A DNA stretch of 8,177 nucleotides. Source: Eubacteriales bacterium (GTDB lineage: Bacteria; Bacillota; Clostridia; Oscillospirales; Acutalibacteraceae). The stretch spans positions 1 through 8,177 of the forward strand of contig JAUMXP010000072.1 in NCBI GenBank assembly GCA_030529125.1. Direction: 5' to 3'. The stretch's first letter is position 1. Each line of letters opens with the position of its first letter. Shown piece by piece: positions 1-5,675 of the stretch. The notes below the pieces were generated by a model, which was not told the DNA's origin, did not search any database, and saw only the letters and a list, made by a program, of their open reading frames with translations. Both the position numbers and the translations under genes were made by a program.

Positions 1-38
1 CAGAGCTACCTAAAAGTAGCCCTGCCGTTTTTATTTTT
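1..38 (+). terminator. Rho-independent terminator of a gene upstream of the window
   Basis: CAGAGCTAC (1-9) pairs with GTAGCCCTG (16-24) around a 6-base loop, with one A/C mismatch. A T-rich run follows (28-38). The stem may continue to the left of the window edge. Stem bases and the T-tract closely resemble the terminator at 2791-2827, so the preceding gene probably also reads on the + strand. Confidence 0.75.
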
Positions 39-94
39 ATATAAATTTTAAAAGTTTTTTCTAAATAGTGAAACGTTTTTAGCTTTTTTCGTGT

Positions 95-123
95 GTTATT
101 AGTGAAAGGGATTTCCGTATAAT
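95..123 (+). promoter_or_regulatory. Candidate sigma-A-type promoter for the dockerin gene pair
   Basis: A perfect TATAAT lies at 118-123, 46 bases before the start codon at 170. The hexamer 17 bases upstream (95-100, GTTATT) is a poor match to TTGACA, so the -10 call is firmer than the -35 call. The promoter lies just after the upstream terminator, where a new transcript would start. An 8-base direct repeat TAGTGAAA (66-73 and 100-107) covers this area and could be an operator. Confidence 0.45.
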
Positions 124-169
124 TCTAAAACAGAAATTTAGAAATTAAAAAGCTATTGGAGGCGATTTT

Positions 170-1432
170 ATGAAAAAATTATTAGCATTGATTTTGGCAC
201 TTGTGTTGATACTGAGTGTGTCTGTAGTAGCTGCTACGGCAGAAGAATATGAAATCAGCGATGATTTCTTAAACGCTGTAAGAGCGGAGTATGATGACAA
301 TGAAATTACTAAGGACGACATTTATTTAGAGTATATGTATGATCTGGGAAACGGTATTTTTCTTGTTAAATACGGAGTGGGGGATTACGCATACCCTGAC
401 GATATGCTCGAAATCGGACTTGGTAGCTATATTATCGAGACTTCCCGTCCTGAACCTCAGATTTACTTTAATAATAGATTGTTTTCGCTGGAGGATGCTT
501 ACGATTACAATATAATTACCGAAAGAGAGCTTGAAAAAATGACTACTCTTCACGGGATTTATGTGAAAAAAACTAAAGTCACTCTCAATCTTAGAAATGC
601 TAAATACTCTTATAAAGACGAAGACTATATTAATGTTAAATTCACACTCGTCGGCAGTGAAAAGACTTTCTTTGATTTCTACGAGTACGGGGCTACTAGT
701 TCTGCACAGGCAGGAGAACTGTTCAGAGCTTATTGCGATGATTTACACAATAAGTTTTTAAATGAAGTTCTAAGCGATGTCGACTATATCGACCGCATGC
801 ACAACAACGGTATCAGTGTTGTTGCTATTAAGAAGAAGGATATTGATAAGATTTCACAGCATGATTTAGTGGTTCTTATGGATTTTGTATCTGACGCTCA
901 TATGGAGTATCTTTATACTTACGATCCTGGATTTAAGAACTATTCTTACAGAGAAAAGCGTTCTGTTTATGATGAAAACAGAGAGCTCAGCTATATACTG
1001 ATTAATGCATATAGCAATACGTGTTCGCCTGCTGAAGTAGGTTTTCGTATTGGTGATGTTGTGATGCACAGCTCCAATATCCACAGCTATTTTGTCTACC
1101 AGTACGGACTTTACGATGTGAAAGAGGACAAGATTTACGACCTCTTTGATTTACGAAATAATCCTGAGAAATACTATAAACTCGAAGAAAACCTGATTGA
1201 CTTCTGTGGGGGTATACCTTTAGGAGATAGCAATGGTGACAGCAAGTTAACTGTTTTAGATGCTACTGTAATTCAGCGAATTGTGGCATCACTGCAGAGC
1301 CCTGATTATCCGTACTATTATGGTGCTCATGAAGGCGATGAACACGGCTATATCTCAGATTTCGATGGCGACGGCAGTATCACTGTACTCGATGCTACAG
1401 CTATCCAGCGAAAGGTAGCAGGATTGCAATAA
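170..1432 (+). CDS. Secreted dockerin type I protein, paralog 1
   Basis: This is a secreted protein of 420 residues. Residues 1-24 form a signal peptide (KK, a long Leu/Val/Ile core, likely cleavage after ATA). Residues 25-350 form an acidic, Tyr-rich region that I do not recognise as any catalytic family. Residues about 351-420 are a type I dockerin with two calcium-binding loops, D353-S-N-G-D357 to D364 and D397-F-D-G-D401 to D408, each followed by an ATxIQR helix. Dockerins plug into cohesin modules of scaffoldins, so the protein probably acts in an extracellular or cell-surface complex. The ATG at 170 is preceded by GGAGG (158-162) at 7 bases. The next gene, 73 bases downstream with no terminator between, is a full-length paralog and probably co-transcribed. 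The dockerin call is firm; the role of the rest is unknown. Confidence 0.9.
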   Translation: MKKLLALILALVLILSVSVVAATAEEYEISDDFLNAVRAEYDDNEITKDDIYLEYMYDLGNGIFLVKYGVGDYAYPDDMLEIGLGSYIIETSRPEPQIYFNNRLFSLEDAYDYNIITERELEKMTTLHGIYVKKTKVTLNLRNAKYSYKDEDYINVKFTLVGSEKTFFDFYEYGATSSAQAGELFRAYCDDLHNKFLNEVLSDVDYIDRMHNNGISVVAIKKKDIDKISQHDLVVLMDFVSDAHMEYLYTYDPGFKNYSYREKRSVYDENRELSYILINAYSNTCSPAEVGFRIGDVVMHSSNIHSYFVYQYGLYDVKEDKIYDLFDLRNNPEKYYKLEENLIDFCGGIPLGDSNGDSKLTVLDATVIQRIVASLQSPDYPYYYGAHEGDEHGYISDFDGDGSITVLDATAIQRKVAGLQ

Positions 1433-1470
1433 AAAAGCAAATAGCTAAAGAACTATATTTATCGATTTAT

Positions 1471-1487
1471 TATTCTGTTGCAGAATA
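1471..1487 (+). promoter_or_regulatory. Perfect leader hairpin before the second dockerin gene
   Basis: TATTCTG (1471-1477) pairs perfectly with CAGAATA (1481-1487) around the loop TTG. The hairpin ends 7 bases before the GGAGG Shine-Dalgarno site (1495-1499). No T-tract follows, so it is not a terminator. It is flanked by the direct repeat TAAAGAACT (1446-1454 and 1486-1494). It may be a translation-modulating or mRNA-stabilising element, or a protein-binding palindrome; the function is inferred only from position. Confidence 0.45.
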
Positions 1488-1505
1488 AAGAACTGGAGGC
1501 TTTAT

Positions 1506-2777
1506 ATGAAAAAGATAGTCAGCTTAATGCTTATTTTGACTATGGTTTTATCACTCAATACTGTTTCTCTGTTCGATGCTTCAGCTGCTACTACTGATAT
1601 CAGCGATAAAATATTCAACACGATAAGAGACAGTCATTCTAATTTTGAAATCGAAAAAGACGATGTTAGCTTTAAGTATATCAAAGAGCTCACAGGTAAT
1701 AAGTACTTAGTAAGATATACTGTATCATGTCTTGCATATCCTTGTGATGTACCGCGTATTGATATCGGCAGATATATACTTATTAGTAGCAGACCACTAC
1801 CTGAAGTGTATGTTAACGGGGCGCTGTACCATTTAGAAGATGCATACGAGGGCGGAATACTTACTGATGAAGATTTAGAGCTGATGGATACATTTAAAGA
1901 GCTTGATTTCAGCAAAACAAAGATTTCCCACAGCCTTAAGAGCAAAAGCGGGTCGAGTGGTGGCGGTGAGTACGTCAACGTTATGTTCGAGGTTGAAGGT
2001 AGCGAGAAGACTATCGAGGATATCGAAAACTGGACAGAAGATATCGTGGGTTCAATGAATGAGCTTGAGGCATTTTACGATACTTTGCACGAGCGTCTTA
2101 TTAACGAAACCCTTAGTGAGTATGACCACATCGATATTCACCACAATGAGGGTATGAGTCTTGTAGCCGTTAAGAAAACTGACGTTGAAAAAATAGCACA
2201 GGACGATTTTGTACAGTATATGGATTTTGTGAATGAGATTCATGCTAAGTATATTGATACATACAACTCTGGTCTTAGCAAGGATCATATATTCGAATAT
2301 ATCACTAACGGATTTGATGAGAATTATAACTGTGTATATACTCTTATAAAAGCCCACGGCAATTATGCTGATTGTATATCTATTGGCTTCAGACTCGGTG
2401 ATGTAATAGTGAGTAGTGATTCGATTTATAGTAATTTCACCTATAAATACGGTGTTTATGACTACGAAGAGGATAAATTCTACGACCTTTTTGATTTGAT
2501 AGATACACCTGATAAGTACAGAGATCTACAGGAAAAGCTCGTTGAATACTGTAACGCAAGGATTATCGGCGACTGTGACAACGACAAGGTGCTTACTGTT
2601 TTAGATGCTACAAAAATTCAGCGTATGATAGCAAAGATAGATGCTTATCCAAAACATTATAGCTACCAGCCTCACAGTAATAACCAAGCACCAGGTTACA
2701 TAGCTGATGTTAACAACGACGGCGAAATAAGCGTATTAGATGCAACAGCAGTTCAGCAAAAACTTGCACAAATCTGA
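1506..2777 (+). CDS. Secreted dockerin type I protein, paralog 2
   Basis: This 423-residue protein is a paralog of the preceding gene product. The two align over their whole length, with shared blocks such as SRPxP, LEDAY, LGD(I/V)DV-type GFRxGDV, and YDLFDL just before the dockerin. Residues 1-27 form a signal peptide with likely cleavage after ASA. Residues 28-354 belong to no family I recognise. The C-terminal dockerin has loops D356-C-D-N-D360 to D367 and D401-V-N-N-D405 to D412, joined by a longer aromatic and Asn/Gln-rich spacer (about 376-398). It is probably exported and docked to a cohesin-bearing scaffoldin. The ATG at 1506 has GGAGG (1495-1499) at 6 bases. It is probably the last gene of a two-gene transcript ending at the terminator 2791-2827. 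No glycosidase or protease motif is seen. Confidence 0.9.
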   Translation: MKKIVSLMLILTMVLSLNTVSLFDASAATTDISDKIFNTIRDSHSNFEIEKDDVSFKYIKELTGNKYLVRYTVSCLAYPCDVPRIDIGRYILISSRPLPEVYVNGALYHLEDAYEGGILTDEDLELMDTFKELDFSKTKISHSLKSKSGSSGGGEYVNVMFEVEGSEKTIEDIENWTEDIVGSMNELEAFYDTLHERLINETLSEYDHIDIHHNEGMSLVAVKKTDVEKIAQDDFVQYMDFVNEIHAKYIDTYNSGLSKDHIFEYITNGFDENYNCVYTLIKAHGNYADCISIGFRLGDVIVSSDSIYSNFTYKYGVYDYEEDKFYDLFDLIDTPDKYRDLQEKLVEYCNARIIGDCDNDKVLTVLDATKIQRMIAKIDAYPKHYSYQPHSNNQAPGYIADVNNDGEISVLDATAVQQKLAQI

Positions 2778-2790
2778 ATATAAAATAATA

Positions 2791-2827
2791 AGCAGGGCTA
2801 CTATTATGGTAGTCCTGCTTTTTGTTT
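2791..2827 (+). terminator. Rho-independent terminator of the dockerin gene pair
   Basis: AGCAGGGCTAC (2791-2801) pairs with GTAGTCCTGCT (2809-2819), an 11-bp stem with one G-U pair and a 7-base loop. TTTTTGTTT follows. It begins 13 bases after the stop codon of the second dockerin gene. Confidence 0.92.
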
Positions 2828-3080
2828 GTTGTGTGTTTTGGCTAATGGGACAGCAGTCCTAGCTCGTCCGTCGTTATTTCGAGGGCTGTGAGCCTCAGCG
2901 CTATTTCTGTGGGTACTGCGTACGGCGATGGCACGCCTCGTTCGTTCTCGCATCTCTTCCAAATCTCCACTGTTCCTCAGTCACTTGCTGAAAATCAAAG
3001 AATATATTATCTCTTTGATTTTTTAACCGCGTGACCTCGATCACTTCGAGATTTGAAAGGCTCGAACGCTCGGCGCTTAG
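2828..3080. other. GC-rich, hairpin-rich intergenic segment without a convincing gene
   Basis: This segment lies between two converging terminators. Bases 2840-2990 are about 56% G+C by hand count, clearly above the surrounding AT-rich sequence. Several short hairpins are visible: TGGGAC/GTCCTA (2846-2861), GGCT/AGCC (2884-2894), CTCGA/TCGAG (3036-3050), and a long AT-rich one at 2991-3022. A 66-codon open frame on the - strand (3101 to 2901) covers it, but its ATG sits inside the rpmB terminator and has no Shine-Dalgarno site, so I do not call it a gene. The segment could be a dispersed intergenic repeat, a remnant of transferred DNA, or a small structured RNA. The sequence alone does not decide. 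Confidence 0.5.
2991..3022. repeat. 11-bp perfect inverted repeat, AT-rich stem-loop
   Basis: AAAATCAAAGA (2991-3001) and TCTTTGATTTT (3012-3022) are exact reverse complements around a 10-base loop. The sequence continues with two T on the + strand. The stem has few G-C pairs, so it would be a weak terminator. It sits inside the otherwise GC-rich segment and may be a structural part of a repeat element. Confidence 0.7.
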
Positions 3081-3115
3081 TATAAAGAAAAAAGTCCCCA
3101 CATAAGTGAGGACTT
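3081..3115 (-). terminator. Rho-independent terminator of rpmB
   Basis: Read on the - strand, AAGTCCTCAC (3115-3106) pairs with GTGGGGACTT (3101-3092) around the loop TTAT. The 10-bp stem has one U-G pair, which is an A/C mismatch if read on the + strand, so the element is better suited to - strand transcription. A U-rich tail (3091-3082) follows. It lies 15 bases beyond the rpmB stop codon. Confidence 0.9.
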
Positions 3116-3130
3116 AACTTTCATCATGAA

Positions 3131-3319
3131 TTAGATAGCTCTTGTTACCTTACCTGAACGTAAGCAACGAGTGCAAGCGTGTACTCTCTTTGGAGAACCG
3201 TCTACGATAGCCTTAACGCGCTGAACGTTTGGCTTCCATGTTCTGTTAGAACGTCTGTGTGAGTGAGAAACCTTGATGCCGAATTTAACATCCTTACCAC
3301 AGAAATCACATTTTGCCAT
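3131..3319 (-). CDS. rpmB: 50S ribosomal protein L28
   Basis: L28 is a structural protein of the large ribosomal subunit. The product is 62 residues, the usual size in Firmicutes. It begins MAKCDFCGK and carries the conserved SHSHRRSNRTWKPN stretch (residues 18-31). Four cysteines, C4 and C7 near the start and C49 and C52 in the HACTRC stretch, make the zinc-binding (C+) form of the protein. The start is the ATG at 3319-3317. A GTG nine bases upstream (3328-3326) is in frame but lies inside the Shine-Dalgarno sequence AAGGAGG (3334-3328), so it cannot be the start used. The gene stands alone on the - strand, with its own promoter and terminator, divergent from the M50 protease operon. A short hairpin overlaps its start codon. 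Confidence 0.97.
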   Translation of the reverse strand: MAKCDFCGKDVKFGIKVSHSHRRSNRTWKPNVQRVKAIVDGSPKRVHACTRCLRSGKVTRAI

Positions 3320-3327
3320 TTGTGGCA
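3314..3327 (-). promoter_or_regulatory. Hairpin overlapping the rpmB start codon
   Basis: On the - strand, TGCCA (3327-3323) pairs with TGGCA (3318-3314) around the loop CAAA, which includes the A of the start codon (3319). The T and G of the ATG lie in the stem. The Shine-Dalgarno site sits directly before it. Such a fold could lower or regulate initiation, but it is only 5 bp and could be coincidental. Confidence 0.3.
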
Positions 3328-3369
3328 CCTCCTTGCAAATATTACTCTAAATGCTTTGTTAACTTGTCC

Positions 3370-3398
3370 ATAATAACAGATATCAAATAAAAAAGCAA
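3370..3398 (-). promoter_or_regulatory. Sigma-A-type promoter of rpmB
   Basis: On the - strand, TTGCTT (3398-3393) and TATTAT (3375-3370) are separated by exactly 17 bases. Transcription would start near 3363 and leave a leader of about 44 bases before the ATG at 3319. Confidence 0.7.
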
Positions 3399-3424
3399 GA
3401 CCTTTTTGCAAATTTCTTTTTTAC

Positions 3425-3453
3425 TTGTTTTTTGGGCATATATATTGTATAAT
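3425..3453 (+). promoter_or_regulatory. Sigma-A-type promoter of the M50-scpAB-rluB operon
   Basis: TTGTTT (3425-3430) and a perfect TATAAT (3448-3453) are separated by 17 bases. Transcription would start near 3460, about 44 bases before the TTG start codon at 3504. It diverges from the rpmB promoter at 3370-3398; the two are about 27 bases apart. No other good promoter is seen until the end of the window. Confidence 0.75.
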
Positions 3454-3470
3454 ATATGATGTCTAATTAT

Positions 3471-3489
3471 AAGTGGCAGTTTGCCATTT
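3471..3489 (+). promoter_or_regulatory. Leader hairpin before the M50 protease gene
   Basis: AAGTGGCA (3471-3478) pairs with TGCCATTT (3482-3489) around the loop GTT. The 8-bp stem has one G-U pair. It ends one base before the GGAGG site (3491-3495) and has no T-tract after it. The placement suggests an effect on ribosome access or mRNA 5' stability; this is inferred. Confidence 0.45.
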
Positions 3490-3503
3490 TGGAGGCTTGT
3501 TAA

Positions 3504-4202
3504 TTGTTTAGAGAATTTATTAACTTGATGATGGGTAACGGTGATTATTTTTCTTTAGTTGCTCATGTTTTAGCTATTGTGATGGTCATTTTTCTGGTGC
3601 TTCCGTTTCACGAGTGGGCTCACGCGTGGGTGGCATCGCTTATGGGTGATAAATCCATTAAGTACAGAGGTAGACTGTCGTTAAACCCAATGTCGCATAT
3701 TGACTATATCGGTGCGTTGTGTTTGCTATTGTTCGGCTTTGGCTGGGCTAAGCCTGTGCCAGTTGATGCTCGCAGTTTCAAAAATCCTAAATTCGGCATG
3801 GCGATTGTGTCGCTTGCAGGACCGCTTGCGAATATCGTAGCTGCGATTTTTGGCGGATTTATACATTTTGCTCTGGTTTATTTTGCACCTGAGTTTTATT
3901 TCCTAAATGAAATCGGTATATTTATCAGATATTTCATAAGTTACTATGTTGCAGTTAACTGTTCACTTGCGGTGTTTAACTTATTACCGATCCCACCGCT
4001 TGACGGTTCAAAGATTCTGTTTGCGTTTCTGCCTGATAAAGCGGCATACGCGTTATATCGCAATCAGCAGATTTTTTCTATTGCGTTACTTGCGATGATG
4101 TTCTTTGGAGTGCTCAGCACACCACTTTATTATTTGCAATCATGGATATTGCAGTTTGTAAACTTTATTTGCCAATTACCTTATGAGCTTATAGTAGGTT
4201 AG
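3504..4202 (+). CDS. Site-2 protease family (M50) membrane metalloprotease
   Basis: This is an intramembrane zinc metalloprotease of 232 residues, of the short YwhC/YdiL-like M50 branch that lacks a PDZ domain. The zinc site HEWAH (H36, E37, H40) lies in the first hydrophobic helix. The third ligand is expected at D167 in NLLPIPPLDG (159-168). The family's LNPMSHID (60-67) and SLAGPLAN (103-110) stretches are present, and further hydrophobic segments span roughly 110-130, 135-160 and 190-225. Proteins of this family cut transmembrane substrates; the substrate here is unknown. SpoIVFB-type cleavage of a sigma factor is possible but not shown. The start is a TTG (3504), with GGAGG (3491-3495) at 8 bases. 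It opens the operon and lies 22 bases before scpA, an arrangement I recognise from other Clostridia. Confidence 0.93.
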   Translation: MFREFINLMMGNGDYFSLVAHVLAIVMVIFLVLPFHEWAHAWVASLMGDKSIKYRGRLSLNPMSHIDYIGALCLLLFGFGWAKPVPVDARSFKNPKFGMAIVSLAGPLANIVAAIFGGFIHFALVYFAPEFYFLNEIGIFIRYFISYYVAVNCSLAVFNLLPIPPLDGSKILFAFLPDKAAYALYRNQQIFSIALLAMMFFGVLSTPLYYLQSWILQFVNFICQLPYELIVG

Positions 4203-4224
4203 TTTTTAGAGAGGAGGGCATAAA

Positions 4225-5007
4225 ATGGACGAAAATAAGAATATTGAGAACCTTTTGTTGCCCGATACTAAAGATGCAACTGTCTTAGATGAGAATACAG
4301 CGTTAACATACAAATTTGAGGCTTTTGAGGGTCCGCTTGATTTGCTTTTAACGCTCATTACTAAAAATAAAATAGATATTTACGACATCTGTATTGAAGA
4401 ACTGCTCAACCAGTATATGGAGCAGATCGAAAAGATGAAAGAGGAAGACATGGACATAGCTTCTGAGTTTCTGGAGATGGCATCCAGACTTGTATATATC
4501 AAGTCGGTTATGCTACTACCAAAATACGAGGAAGAGGCTGAAGAGCTCAAGAAAGAACTCACAGGACAGCTACTTGAGTATCAGGAGTGCAGAAAGGTAG
4601 CCAAGATGCTATCTGAAATTGTGTCTTTTGATACGTTTACAAAAGAGCCGTCACCTGTTGATTTTGATCTGACTTACAACCGTATCCATGCACCTAACGA
4701 TATAGCGCTGGCATATATAGGCGCAGTAGGTCGAGGCAAACGCCGTTTGCCACCGCCTAGAGATGCCTTTGCTGGCATTGTTTCTAAAAGAATTGTTTCT
4801 GTTAGTTCGCGTATTATCCACGTTATGCGTAAGCTGTGGAAAGGACGCACAGTAACATATAAAGAGCTTTTTGTTGCAAGTAAAGAGAAGAGTGAGCTTG
4901 TTGCTACTTTTCTAGCTGTGCTTGAGCTCGTAAAAGGTAAGCGTGTCGTTATTGATGGTAACGGCGACGACGCTAAAGTATCAATGATTGAGAGGGATAG
5001 CAAATGA
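4225..5007 (+). CDS. scpA: Segregation and condensation protein A (kleisin)
   Basis: ScpA is the kleisin subunit that bridges the head domains of the SMC dimer and binds a ScpB dimer, giving the bacterial condensin for chromosome segregation. The protein has 260 residues, close to the usual 240-260. The diagnostic N-terminal helical domain starts at FEAFEGPLDLLLTL (31-44), followed by the KIDIYDICIEELLNQY segment (49-64) and the FLEMASRLVYIKSVMLLP helix. A charged middle region (100-185) leads to the C-terminal winged helix (about 188-257), which contacts the SMC head. About 28 residues precede the kleisin core, slightly more than usual. The ATG at 4225 has an AGGAGG (4212-4217) at 7 bases. 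Its last codons overlap the scpB start by 4 bases (ATGA), the classic translational coupling of partners made in fixed ratio. Confidence 0.98.
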   Translation: MDENKNIENLLLPDTKDATVLDENTALTYKFEAFEGPLDLLLTLITKNKIDIYDICIEELLNQYMEQIEKMKEEDMDIASEFLEMASRLVYIKSVMLLPKYEEEAEELKKELTGQLLEYQECRKVAKMLSEIVSFDTFTKEPSPVDFDLTYNRIHAPNDIALAYIGAVGRGKRRLPPPRDAFAGIVSKRIVSVSSRIIHVMRKLWKGRTVTYKELFVASKEKSELVATFLAVLELVKGKRVVIDGNGDDAKVSMIERDSK

Positions 5008-5675
5008 CAAGAGAAGAATATAAAGCAGCCGTTGAGGCAATACTCTTTGCGTCGGGTACATCTGTCCCTGTCAGCAGACTTTCACAGACACTTCAGCTCA
5101 CAGAGAAAGTTGTCAAAGACTTAGCGTTTGAGCTATGCAAAGAATACGAAGAAAGTGATCATGGTATCACAGTTATTCGTCTTGACGACGGATTCCAGAT
5201 GGTGTCTAAAAAAGCGTATGCACCACAGATCCGTACAGCTATGGATTTGAGAAGAAATGTTCCGCTGTCCCAGGCGGCTATGGAAGTGCTTGCGGTTGTA
5301 GCTTACAACCAGCCGGTTACTAAGTCATTTATAGAACAGGTCAGAGGCGTTGATTGTTCCGGTGTTATTGGTTCGCTCACTACTAAAGATCTGATTGAAG
5401 AAAAAGGTAGACTGGAGCTTCCTGGCAGACCTCTGCTTTATGGTACTACGGAGAACTTCTTGCGTTGTTTCTCTATTTCATCACTCGATGAGCTTCCACC
5501 ATTACCACAGAAGCAGGAAAACCCTGACGAAAACGCACTTGACGATGACTCTCAGCTTTCGATTTTTGATGACGAAAACGCTGAAGATATATCACAGACC
5601 ACTGATGATACTATCACGGCAACTGTAGGTGAGATTATCGATCAGGCAACAGCTGACTCAGAGGTGAGCGAGTGA
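5004..5675 (+). CDS. scpB: Segregation and condensation protein B with acidic tail
   Basis: ScpB forms a dimer of paired winged-helix domains that clasps the ScpA middle region in the SMC-ScpAB complex. The protein has 223 residues. The first winged helix covers about 3-75 (EAILFASG, GFQMVSKK). The second covers about 85-165, with LSQAAMEVLAVVAYNQPVTK, VRGVDCSGV and LPGRPLLYGTTENFL, the most conserved family segments. The last 55 residues (169-223) form a strongly acidic, probably unfolded tail that is not part of the usual core. It holds QLSIF (184-188), close to the sliding-clamp-binding consensus QL(S/D)LF. The ATG at 5004 overlaps the scpA stop, with AGAGGG upstream (4991-4996). The end overlaps the next gene by GTGA. 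Confidence 0.98.
   Translation: MTREEYKAAVEAILFASGTSVPVSRLSQTLQLTEKVVKDLAFELCKEYEESDHGITVIRLDDGFQMVSKKAYAPQIRTAMDLRRNVPLSQAAMEVLAVVAYNQPVTKSFIEQVRGVDCSGVIGSLTTKDLIEEKGRLELPGRPLLYGTTENFLRCFSISSLDELPPLPQKQENPDENALDDDSQLSIFDDENAEDISQTTDDTITATVGEIIDQATADSEVSE

Noticed and set aside
122..146. Hairpin in the leader of the first dockerin gene
   Set aside because: Only 4-bp AT-rich stems can be drawn, much weaker than the five leader hairpins reported.
2901..3101. 66-codon open frame on the - strand
   Set aside because: Its ATG lies inside the rpmB terminator, there is no ribosome site, the segment is hairpin-rich, and the predicted protein shows no recognisable domain.
3320..3328. GTG nine bases upstream as the rpmB start
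   Set aside because: It lies within the Shine-Dalgarno sequence, and L28 proteins begin at the MAKCDFCGK methionine.
4674..5003. 109-codon open frame opposite scpA, and similar antisense frames opposite the other genes
   Set aside because: They lie wholly opposite genes with clear family membership and have no ribosome sites or recognisable products.
5395..5628. 77-codon + strand frame inside scpB
   Set aside because: It is an alternative frame of a well-conserved gene, with no ribosome site and no recognisable product.
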